The notes below the pieces were generated by a model that ran no database searches, had not been told where the DNA came from, and worked only from the letters and a program-made list of their open reading frames with translations. Shown here piece by piece: positions 15,101 through 24,494 of a DNA stretch of 64,000 nt (position 1 is its first letter; the number at the start of each line of letters is the position of its first letter). The stretch spans positions 316,618 through 380,617 of the forward strand of contig NC_052032.1 in NCBI RefSeq assembly GCF_015832195.1, read 5' to 3'. The DNA comes from Motacilla alba alba. Its lineage: Eukaryota > Chordata > Aves > Passeriformes > Motacillidae. Made by a program: the position numbers and the translations under genes.

Positions 15101-18100
15101 TAATTCCCTTTTTATTGGGCAAGTTTTGCACCACATCACAAGTGAAGCAGGTGGTGGCCAGGGCTATGGTGCACAGCAAACACCATCTGAAGCACTGAGC
15201 AGTCTGGAAGGAAGGGGGTGGGGTCCAGCTCTCTCCTAAGGGCATTCCTGGGCACTGACCCATCAGCAGGAGAGCACCCCATGGGTACACACTTGCCTGG
15301 TGAGCCGCAGCAGAGCCACAGCCCTGGGTTAGCTTTCTCTGTGTGATGGCAGGGAGGTAGGAGAGGGCAGCCCACCCCACAGCTCAGCACCCAAGGAGCT
15401 GCCAGGCCAGGGGCCACAACAGCTCAGTCATCTGAAAGCAGCCACAGGCTCCCACGCACTCTCACTACTGGGCTGGAAATATCCATCTGGAGCAGCAGCA
15501 TCACTGCACCCGCCAGGGCCAAGACGCTCTTTAGCAAAGCCAAAGCTATCCCACAACGCCACCAGAGACATCCTGCAGCCTTTGGGAAAGAGGCACAAGT
15601 AAAATTTTGCTGATGCCTCCAGCAGCTCAGAGGTTGCATTGTTCAAGGTGGGGATTCTGTCTGTCTGTCCAGCTCCCTTTGTCTAGTCATTGCCTGGCAC
15701 CAGCCCTGGTGGTTCTACCAGCCCATCACCCTGAAACAGATGCCTGGGGACATCGCTCCTCACCCATGAGTGCTGGAGCAATAGGGGCCAACCTTTACAG
15801 CTGTTGGAATAGCCACTAGAAGAACAGCCTTTGGAACAACAGCCTTTGGAACAAGGGCTGGCAAGGGGACTCCGGGTGGGCACCCTTCATGCTGGCGGAC
15901 ATGCAAGAGCAGAGGCAGGCAGAAAGGCGGGGGCTGCAGCATCCACTCCGCTGGGGCTGCACCACAGGTACGCCTACACTGATTCAGCCACCACCCGTGA
16001 TAAAGACCTGCAGGGCCATTGTGTCCCATGGGGCAGAGCCCAGAAACTGAGAGGCCCCATCAGCACAGAAACTGGGCGTCCATGGGACGCACAGCTGCAT
16101 CCTAGGGGTGCTGGTGCATGCAGCATCCAAGGGCTCTTGATAAAGGGCTGCAGATGGTGCCAAAAGAGCTGGACCCAGAGATTTTGGGGTATATGCTGCA
16201 TAGGAAGAGTCAGCTCAGGGAAACCCTCTCCTTCCTAGCCAGGAAGCCAGGAATCATGGCTGCAGGATGGGTCACGTTACAGCAGCTCACCAGGCTGCCC
16301 TCTCTTCCGATTTAGGGCCCTCTCACTCTCTCTGACAGGTGTGAGATGATGAAGTCCCCGAGGCAGAGCAGGTCCTCGCCCACAAGAGAGCAGCCATGGG
16401 TGCTATGGGTGCACTGGAGACCTGTACCTTCCACACCTCCTGTCTCCGCCCCCATCACAGTCTCCTTTCTACAGGAACAGAACAGGGGCCAGGAGCCCAG
16501 GGAACCCCTGTATCATGATGAGTTCGGGTCCCTGACAGCACTCAACTGACATGTCACCTCTCATGTCACCTACTTAGTGCGATGGGTTCCCACTCAAACA
16601 CAAATACCTCTCAAAAGCTTTGCCATCCTTTATCTGTGCAGGAAATACACCAGCATGTGCCACAGTGTGCATGGGTTAACATGGGTGGGTGCAGCCCACG
16701 GTGCTCCAGGGCAGGATAAGGCAGGGACCAGGACCTGCTCTGGCTGTTTCCTTCCGCCAATTCAAAGCTCACTCCAGGCACTTAACGGCCAGTTTCTTCC
16801 TCTTGCAATTCTCATTAGCTCACAAAGTGGCTAATTACAGGTCTGCAGCTTCCATTTGGAGCGGCAGCAGTGTTGGGTTATGCCCAGGCACAGGAGGGAG
16901 ATACCTCAGCACTGGCAGTGGCATTGGGGCCAGGCCCAAGGGTTTTGGAGCCAGCCAGCCCAGGGGAGCCACTACCCCCCTCAGGGACCAGACCCAGAGC
17001 TCTTGGTGGGGGACCAAGCACCAGGGCACAGTGTTTATGGATTTAATGCAGGGATGGAACTCATAGCAGCTTCTGTACCCTGTGCCCAAGGACCCAGCAC
17101 CTTGCACACGGGGAGAGGCCATCCCTTCAGCCCTCTTGTCCCTGGGCACCAAACCTCCCATCCTGTCCACAACATGCCCATCACTCTTGTCCACAGCAGC
17201 CCCCATTAACTTTCTCATTCCCAGAGTCTCCACTGTGCTATCACCCCTCCTGTCTCCAGCATTGCCACACCTCTCCTGTCCTCAGCACACTGTCCATCCC
17301 ATGACCCCTTCTGTTCCCCCTGCCCCTGCCACACTGTCACCCCTGATAGGCCCCATCGCTCCTCTAGTCTCCAGCATCCACCACCAACCTCCGTGTCCCC
17401 AGTGCCCTGACCACACTGTCACCCCCTGACGCTGTGCCCCCCCCGGAAGCACCCGGCAGGGCTAAGCCGATTACCTCCCTTAATACCCCCATGGCCCAGA
17501 AGAGACATTTCAGGCAAACATCGATGCACCTTCCTCTGAGCTGCAGGAAGACTCAGGCTCCCTGGGGACTGAGGGATCCCTGGGGTGGGGGACCAGTCTC
17601 CAGAGCTGCCAGGAAATCACAGATCCAAAGGACCCGACCCTGCACAGTGCAAGCAGGCCCCTGGCTCCAGAATCCCAGTCTCTCCTGAGCTCCAGTTCTC
17701 CACGCATCAGCATCCCCAGGGTATTGCTGGGGTGCACATGGATTTGTGAGTCCCCACAAGGCTATAGCAAAAGGGATGAGGGACTTTCACCCCATCTCTT
17801 CCATAAACTCTTCCTTGATGCTGATTCTGCAATTGGAATTATCAGACATCTTTCCACCCATTTCTCCTCCTCAGGCCTGCAGACGGAGCCCTGCCCATGT
17901 CCCTGGCATGCGTACCAGCTTCTTGGAGCCCTGTGGGATGCCTGTGCCACACATCCCAGCTCCTCCACACCTCACACCCACAAGGGCTCCTTTCCCACAG
18001 CAGGAACCAGCTGAGCATAAGTAACCCCAGATAACAAGGTGGAGACATTATCTCCAAGAATAAAACCACATGAGCAGCACCCCAGCTGCTGCATGGAGAA

Positions 18101-21100
18101 ACACCTGGTCTGCACCAGTGTGGCAGGGACCCCCCCCCACCATGGGAGGCTTGAAGGGATGGGGTGGCTGAGTGGGACCACTGCCCATCACCACCACCAC
18201 TCCCACGGGGGGACCCAGACAACAATTCCTGTGCCTCAAGAAAAAATTGGGGCTGCTACCTGCAGACTGACTCAGAGAATGCTGCGGGGCTGAGATCACT
18301 CACTTCACTTGGCAGGGCAGCCACGCCCCTGCAAGCACCCCAGGTGCAGCACCAGTCCCAATGTCTTGCTCTTAAGAGTGGCTTGGAGCTGCTGCAGCTT
18401 CAGGGGTCAGCATGGGGGTCCCTGGGGCTACTGCACCCACTGTGTCCCAACCCTGTTCCCAGTGCAGCGATGGGCAGCGATGGACAAGCAGACAAGGAGG
18501 AAAAGCTGAGAGGGATGGACAATCCCACCACAGGCTGAGCCTGGGAACTTCCCAGGGAATGGTTCCTGCCTAACCATGCCCAGCTGGGGAGTCTGAGCAG
18601 TACCTGCACCACTGCAGAGCAGGGGCAGCCAGTATCAACACCAGCATCTGTGCTCCCACCCATGTCCCTGCAGAGCGGCATGAGGAGGAGCAGCAGTGCA
18701 GAGCCAGCAGGTCAACTGTGGCCAAATGGGTCACTTGGACTGGAAATGAAATTCAGATTTTGCTGAGCATCTTCTCCAGATGTCTGGGATATGAACTGAT
18801 GGCTTTGGCAGCGGGGTTCAGGATTATTAAAAAATGGGGTTCTAGCCTGTCATCCCATTTGGAAAACAGTGGTTTGGTTGGGTTTTTTTTTTGTTTACAA
18901 TAATAACAATGATAATAATAGATGAAATTTGGCCACCTAGTTACTCAAGAAGCGGGGAGATATATGGCTGTCACTCACATTCCAGGAAATGAAGCCAGAA
19001 AACAAAGCAAGGCAGGCCCTCTGCCCAAAGCCTGGTGTGATGCACAGAGACACGTGGGAGAAAAAAGCCCAGCTGAGGAGCAGCAAGCAAACCTAAACCA
19101 CCTGCAGCACCTCCAAAGCACTTCTGCCCTTCCTCCCGCTTGGATCAGGCTCACAGCAAAATGAGGATGTTACTGAGCCATGTGCAGCTGCATCCTGGGA
19201 GATGGCGTCTACTGCAGGGGTTCTGGGTCGCAGCACCAGCCAAGGAAAGTGAGGAGGAGGAGGAGAAGGAGATGCCAACATCCGTCTGAAGAAGCTTTGA
19301 TGGAGCTGCAGAAGCAGGAGGACATAGGTATGGTGATGCAGGATCTTCTCCCTGGCTCCCTGCTTGCCAGGAGCCAGTTTCACCAGCATACCACAGAACA
19401 GGAGCTGCTCCTGGGCTTGCCACCTCCACCTTGCAGCCACCCCCAGAGAAAGCCAAGCTTGGCCCCATCTGCCCAGGAAAGGCAATTACAAAGTGAGAAG
19501 AAACAGCCAATGCTTCCTGTGCCCCACTGCACTCAGAGAAAGGTGGTGGGGCTGGGACAGAGACTCCTTTGCCTACCCAGCATCCCAGGGATATTTTCTT
19601 CAACCATCCCCAGGAGAAACCTACCTGGAGCTCCCCACTGCCACATGCCACATAACCTCAAACTCCTGGCAATGGGATGCTGCTTTTGGGAACAGCACAA
19701 AGATACCATCCCCAGCTTTTCTCAGGGGAAAGAAGTTGAGCTGAAAATCCAATCCCACATGTGCCAAGAGCATGCAATATCCCAGTACTGGAACAGGCTG
19801 CTGATGTGGTGCCAGGCCCCTCATGCTCACCTCACTTCCAGCATCCTCCTAGGGCTGGGAAGGGGTGGAAGGGAAGGGGAAACTGTCACAACCCCCTGAC
19901 AGTACCTGGGCACAGCCACCACAGCAGCCCCTCAAGGGACCCAGCCCAACCAGCACTGCCAGGCCAGATGGTCCCACACTAACCCCTAAATTCAGGAGGA
20001 GCAGAGATTATGCTGGATCACTGGTGGCTCATCCAAGCTGCCCAGATCTCCTTCCTCCCATCTCAGCCTGTGTCAGCAGTACCTCTGGCTGGGCCACCCC
20101 AGCCTTGGCTAGTGGGAAGAGGAGGAGCGCAGGAGCATCCCCACCTCTGCCTCCAACCCTCTGATGTGGGAACACACAGACGTTTTGATTCACTAGGAGA
20201 TTTAAAAATTATTGCAGCTTCCCGCCGTCCCTCAGAGCACGTGGGAAGCATGGCGAGGCCACCCGGGCCCCGGTGACAGCAGGCTGCCTGCCTGGCGTCC
20301 GCCGGCTCGGCGTCTACCCTGCCGGGAGCCAGAGAAGGGAAACAATACCGGATCCGCAAACAATGCTGGGAGCCAGGAAGCCTTCCCGGCTCCTGCGCCA
20401 GCCAGGTGGAAAGCACCTGCCCGAGACAGGCCGTACCTGGGCAGGGACACGGCACCTCCCGGGGGCGGGCAGCCACAGCCTTCCCCGCAGGCAGCAACGG
20501 GGCCTGGGGCTGGCCGGGGTTTTGGGCCGTTGTTTGTGCTCATCACAGCCCCGCGCACCCCAGCAGTGGGCACAGAACAAGGGCACCCGGAGCATGTCCA
20601 GTGCCAGACGCCCCAGGAGGGGAAATGTCCTAACCCAGACCCCGAAACTCAAACAAATCAAACCTGAATGCCCCAAAACAACCTTTCAGCAGACAGCAGG
20701 GCAGCTTAGGGCGGTGCTGCACGGGAGGGCACGAAGGCCACCCATTCCTTCTGCCACGGCGGAAAGCAGAAATGTCACCGTCATTGGCATACCGGGCCGA
20801 TGCTGCGGCCGCTCCCGGGGCAATGAGGCAGGTGGGCAAACAGGGCTCCAGCGCAGCCCCCGGCGACTCCTCCGGATGGCTTGGTCACTGCAGCGCCCTT
20901 ATTTTTTTTTTTTTCTTTGTTTCAGTGTTTTTTGATGTTGTTATAATTTTTTCCTACCAAAAAAGGTGCTTCATGACGGCCGCTCCCATGACTATGTGCT
21001 CCTTCCCCACTCCAGGATCCACATCTGTGGGTCCCTCCAGCCCCCTCAAACAGCTGCTGGGGACCAGCCTTGAGGCGCTGCCACCCGCTGTCAGGCCCCT

Positions 21101-21480
21101 GCCTGCAGCAGCGGGCAGGAGAGTGACGGGGAGGCGCTGCCCGTCTCCGGGGAGAGCTGCGGGGTGGGAGAAACCCCCGTGGGGCTTTGTGGCGGGGGCA
21201 CCTCCTATCTTGCTCCACCCAAGAACACGAACACCCACGGATGCTGATCCTTGGTGGGGATGGGGATAATGAGGGAGAAGGTGGAGGGCAACCGCACCAT
21301 GGTTCGTCGTAGGAGAGGACACGAGCATCCGCGGAGGAAGGGAGAGGACACGGACACGGGAGTGGGGGGAACGAACAGGTACTCACCGGCACGGGCGAGG
21401 CGCAGACGGAAGGATCCGAGGGCGGTGAGCAGCAGCAGCAGCGCTCCGCGGCGGGCGGCAGCGCCCCGGGCCGCCACCAT
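125..21480 (-). CDS. NPDC1: NPDC1, neural proliferation differentiation and control protein 1 (complete, 9 coding exons)
   Basis: Single-pass membrane protein of neurons, linked to control of proliferation and differentiation. Coding exons on the minus strand: 21387-21480, 8344-8487, 3063-3170, 2763-2936, 2580-2646, 1554-1638, 1320-1399, 1123-1219, 125-202. All junctions are GT/AG and keep frame, giving 308 residues against about 325 in human. Start: the ATG at 21480 in a GC-rich context opens a leucine-rich signal peptide. Next comes a six-cysteine segment (C35, C41, C49, C56, C59, C71; includes CPRSLDCALQRR). A linker with EIDFLADVLARQE follows, then one transmembrane helix at about 174-196 (starts GLIVVCTVAG), the juxtamembrane RLQKEVRLAQKADY, the tyrosine-rich MYHYQHQKQQML, the acidic SSDEENEDGDFTVYECPG, and GEMEVRNPLFDD near the C-terminus. 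These blocks match human NPDC1 strongly as I remember it. The last residues after NPLFDD diverge. Intron 1 is about 12.9 kb while the other introns are short. The poly(A) site lies outside the window. Confidence 0.97.
1661..2200 (-). mobile_element. CR1 LINE fragment, 5'-truncated, minus orientation
   Basis: It reads on the plus strand as the reverse complement of a CR1 3' end: a decayed version of AATCATAGAATGGTTTGG, then the CCAACC block, the CTGGGCAGCC block, CCTTCTCCAGGCTGA, and the CTCTGGACATGCTCC and GGCCCAAAACTGAACCCAGG blocks. It lies inside NPDC1 intron 5, between coding exons 5 and 6. Divergence is considerable, so it is an old copy. Confidence 0.85.
5896..5957. repeat. 31-base tandem duplication in NPDC1 intron 1
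   Basis: CCAGCTGTGGGATGCAGTG and CCAGCTGCGGGATACAGTG start 31 bases apart (5896 and 5927), and both run on into TACCCA. Two copies only. Confidence 0.65.
8713..8776 (+). mobile_element. Short CR1 3'-end fragment
   Basis: The stretch GGGTCCCTTCCAACTTGAGG followed by a decayed TCTGTGACTCCATGA end is the 3' tail signature of CR1. It lies in NPDC1 intron 1, about 230 bases upstream of exon 2. Confidence 0.7.
13165..13225. repeat. Short degenerate tandem repeat, GTGACACAC units
   Basis: Three neighbouring units share GTGACACAC with a period of about 20-25 bases. It lies in NPDC1 intron 1, with no evident function. Confidence 0.6.
17160..17430. repeat. Degenerate C-rich minisatellite-like stretch
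   Basis: Short phrases such as CCACACTGTCACCCC, CTGTCTCCAGCA and CTGTCCTCAGCA recur with an irregular period near 50 bases. It looks like a decayed minisatellite in NPDC1 intron 1. The period and copy number are uncertain. Confidence 0.4.
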
Positions 21481-21545
21481 CGTCCACGGACAAGTCCACG
21501 TCCACGGACACGTCCACGGACACGGACACGGACACGGACACGGGC
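21481..21545. repeat. (GGACAC)n-like hexamer tract in the NPDC1 5' UTR
   Basis: The plus strand reads GTCCACGGACA-type units that become uniform GGACAC repeats, directly upstream of the NPDC1 ATG. In the transcript sense this is a GTGTCC tract. No ATG is created in it on the NPDC1 strand. Confidence 0.85.
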
Positions 21546-21567
21546 GGGCGCGGGGCCGCGGCGGCTG

Positions 21568-21658
21568 CGGGCGGCGGGGCGGGGCCAGGCGGCGGGGCGG
21601 GGCCAAGCGGATGGGCGGGGCCAGGCGGAGGGGCGGGGCCAGGCGGAGGGGCGGGTCT
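21568..21658. repeat. Tandem GC-box repeat in the NPDC1 promoter
   Basis: Direct repeats of roughly 17-18 bases, each built on GGCGGGGCGGGGCCA or GGAGGGGCGGGGCCA, occur about five times. Every unit carries a GC box, so the repeat doubles as an Sp1-site array. Confidence 0.85.
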
Positions 21659-21721
21659 CCGCCGCCAAGGCCCGGTCCCGCTCTGGCATCAGCGACCCGG
21701 TAATGCTCCGAACGCTGCCCC

Positions 21722-22053
21722 TCAGAGCCCGTTCCAGAGCCTAAGGTGGCTCCAGAGAGCTGGAGAGGGACTTTGGACAAGGGCCTGGGGTGACAGAACA
21801 AGGGGGAATGGCTTCCTACTGCCAGAGGGCAGGGTTACATGGGATATTTGGAAGAAGTTTTTCCCTATGAGAGTGGAAAGGCCCTGACAGAGGTTCCCCA
21901 GAGAAGCTGTGGCTGTCCTATCCCTGGAAACGTTCAAAGCCAGGTTGGACAGGGCTCTGAGCAAGTGGCAGGTGTCTCTGCCATGACAGGGATGTTGGAC
22001 TACAAGACCTTGAAAGGTCCCGTCTGACCCAATCCAGTCTGTAATGCTATGCT
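21722..22053 (+). mobile_element. CR1 LINE 3' fragment upstream of NPDC1
   Basis: Sense-orientation CR1 3' end: AGAGGTTCCCCAGAGAAGC, the CTGTCC..TCCCTGGAAACGTTC block, AGCCAGGTTGGACAGGG and a final decayed CTGTAATGCTATG. It abuts the NPDC1 GC-box array on the upstream side and so marks the outer limit of that promoter. Confidence 0.88.
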
Positions 22054-23812
22054 GGGATCGGGTTATTCCCCCAGTCCCACATGAATGGCATAGACTGGGA
22101 GTGAGGAGCTGGGGGTCATGTGGCTCCTGGGGTAATGTTCAGGCTGATGGCTGGAGGTATATGATCCCTGCCTACTCTGCAGCTGTGGCACCTGGCTTTG
22201 AGTGCTGGGTTTGTCAAATCTCATCTGCAGCCATTGGCTTTGGATAGAGGCGTGCACTGCCAAAGCACCCCCTCCCTTCCCAGTCAGAGCCACATTCCTG
22301 GGTCCACTCCCTTGCAAAACCTCTTTCCATATCCTGGATTAGTCTCACATCTCTAGGATTTGCTTTTCAACCCCTATGTCCCCTTCAGAGTACAAATGTC
22401 CCATCTGGCTACAGAACAGTGGGTGCTTGGTGGTGATGTGCCTCCACAGCCACAAGCCCCAGAGATGCCACATGGACACCCCAGTCACACTAACAGCCAT
22501 GTCCAGCAGGGATGCCAGGTTGTCCCTGTTTGCTGCAGAGCTACCAGGCCACCCAAGGTTTTCCCCCATGGAATCAGGGGATGCTCTGCAAAATCCTGGC
22601 ATCCAGTCTCTGGCCCCATGCTCTGGGCACAGACCTGAGGCCTTGGCACAAACAAAAATGACATGATGCTCTATGGGACCTGCTGTCTGGGATCCCGCTG
22701 GCCAGCATGTGCTGCCTGATTCTCAATGTAGGGATTCCCATGGCTGTGCTGTGCTGCTTGGCTGGGCTCAGCCCCAGCCGACACACTCGCAGTGGGAGCC
22801 CTGTTAGAGCGTCAGTGGTGCCCTGGCAGGCTGTCAGCCTGCTCTGAGCCTGTCCAAGGAATGCTGAGAGCGAGCTGCCATGGTGTGGTGTGACAGGGAT
22901 GTCAGGCCTGGCTCTGGAAGGAATTGCCACCTGCTCGTGGCTCCCCCTGCCACCATGGCTGAGCAGGAAGGTGCCAGGTAGAGGTGGGTGACAGCATGGC
23001 ATGGGCCCAGCCATGTCATCTGCTCCCAGCAGAATTGTTACCTCATAAACTTTCTTTATTCCTTAATTTCCTAGGCCCTTTGATCCTGTGAAAGGGACTA
23101 TGAAAAAAAAAAATCCCTGTCTGGGATTTTACTTCCCCAAGAAAAAGCTGCTTTCATGGTTTAGGAATGGCACTCCCCAATTTAGTGCTCCCTGCCCAAG
23201 ACTCTCCCAAACCAGATGCTGCTCCCTCGGCCCCTCTGCCCCCCCCTGCTTCTACAACCTCCTTCCTGCTGTGGAAATGGAGTTGAGAACTGGAGGCACA
23301 AAAATGTGAGTTGAGATAAAAACGATTTACTGAACATAGCACTTCTGTAGAGACCTGTCATAGTTTGACATGGGAGGAATTTAGGGAAGTGACCTCAGCA
23401 CTCCCCAGCATCACACTCAGCCATGGGGCAGGGGCACTATTTCTTCATCTGGGAGCAAGTGGTGGGTGGGAAGATGTGTGGGGCCATGGGAGCCCCGACC
23501 ACAGTGGGGCTGAGTTGGATCCTCCAGCATTGATCCATCAGGGATAAGTAGGACTGGCAGCAAGATGGGACCTGATCTCCTGGGAGAGCCAGACAGGGAC
23601 CCACTAAATCCACAGTCACCACCCTGGGGGCTTGCAAGATCCCGCTGGATGAAAGCTTGGGAAACCACCTGTGCCTCTACCCTGACTGCAGGCATTTCCA
23701 GCCCTCTGGCAGGGATATCTCCCTTTGTTCATAAGTTATATACATGTAGATTGTAAAACATACACATGAATAGACATTGTAAAAGGATAAGATAAAGATT
23801 TAATAAACACTC
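22054..23812. other. Intergenic sequence, nothing recognised
   Basis: Unique-looking sequence between the CR1 copy upstream of NPDC1 and the first LTR. Open frames are short and lack splice partners, signal peptides or known domains. No promoter motif stands out. Confidence 0.6.
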
Positions 23813-23818
23813 ATTCAA

Positions 23819-24488
23819 TGTCGGAACCCGCTGGCAGGGGGCTCGGAGACTCTGGCATGCAGCCAAAGACACTCTTGGGGTTTCAATCTTAGCCCATGGA
23901 GCAAATTACTAACTCTGTATGAAGAATTACAAGCCACACACACAAGTTTAGATAGCATAGTAGAGATAATCACGAAGTGAAAGGAAGGATTTTTGAGTGC
24001 TGTACAGGGGGGTTTTAAGCCTTGTACGCAGGGGTCCAAGTTTTGTACATGGGGGTCAGGAGTTCTAAGATGGAGGGATTTGGGTGTGCCCTGTCCTCTG
24101 TCTTTCTCCTTCCTAGCCTCCATGTCTTTGGTGATGTTGGCACTCACAGATTGGTCTAGAGTAGAAAGTCACCATTCAATATAGATAGTAGGCATTGGGG
24201 AAAAGGTATAAACATGTAGTACGTAATATATGATATAAAAGATGGCACCAGCCCCCTGGGAGGGCAGAGTGCCTTTGTCTGACCTGCTGAATGGGCCACA
24301 GCAGTTCAGGGAGAAGAATCTTTTAGATAACCAACAATAAACAACCTTGAGAACAGACAACAGAAGACTACTGAGTCTTTTTTAGAAGGCACGGGTTGGA
24401 GTAGAGACTTTTCCATCTTTTGGGGTCACCCAAATCCGGGACGTGAAGCCCCACATCTGGCGTCCCTGGGTGGGCAGAAAACCCCACA
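23819..24488 (+). mobile_element. Solo retroviral-type LTR with 6-base target duplication
   Basis: The 670-base element begins TGTCGGAACC and ends AACCCCACA. It is flanked by the exact direct repeat ATTCAA at 23813-23818 and 24489-24494. Inside are TATAAAA at 24234-24240 and the poly(A) signal AATAAA at 24336-24341, in the order expected for U3-R-U5. No viral genes are attached, so this is a solo LTR. A 6-base duplication is typical of the ERV2/ERVK class. An 18-base motif resembling a primer-binding site (TGGCGTCCCTGGGTGGGC, 24458-24475) lies just inside the 3' end. Confidence 0.88.
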
Positions 24489-24494
24489 ATTCAA

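Larger units (their letters stand above)
8488..21386 (-). other. NPDC1 intron 1 (12.9 kb): no gene recognised
   Basis: The donor is GTGAGT (complement of 21381-21386); the acceptor ends CCCCACAG before exon 2. Contents seen: a short CR1 tail (8713-8776), small tandem duplications near 13165-13225 and 15825-15855, an AT-rich microsatellite-like patch at about 18895-18920, and a CpG-rich stretch at about 20220-20860. Many open frames cross it, but none has splice structure or recognisable domains. Confidence 0.75.
21377..21720 (-). promoter_or_regulatory. NPDC1 CpG-rich promoter and 5' UTR
   Basis: The 240 bases upstream of the NPDC1 ATG are very GC- and CpG-rich and have no TATA box. From 21568 to 21658 there are about five tandem copies of a unit carrying GGGCGGGGCC, a consensus Sp1/KLF GC box. 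Between this array and the ATG lies a GGACAC hexamer tract. This is a typical TATA-less housekeeping or neuronal promoter. The transcription start is inferred to lie between the GC boxes and 21480; no exact start can be read. Confidence 0.8.

Noticed and set aside
20922..21689. Long minus-strand frame extending upstream of the NPDC1 ATG
   Set aside because: It translates the GC-box and hexamer repeats. The ATG at 21480 gives the signal peptide and joins exon 2 in frame.
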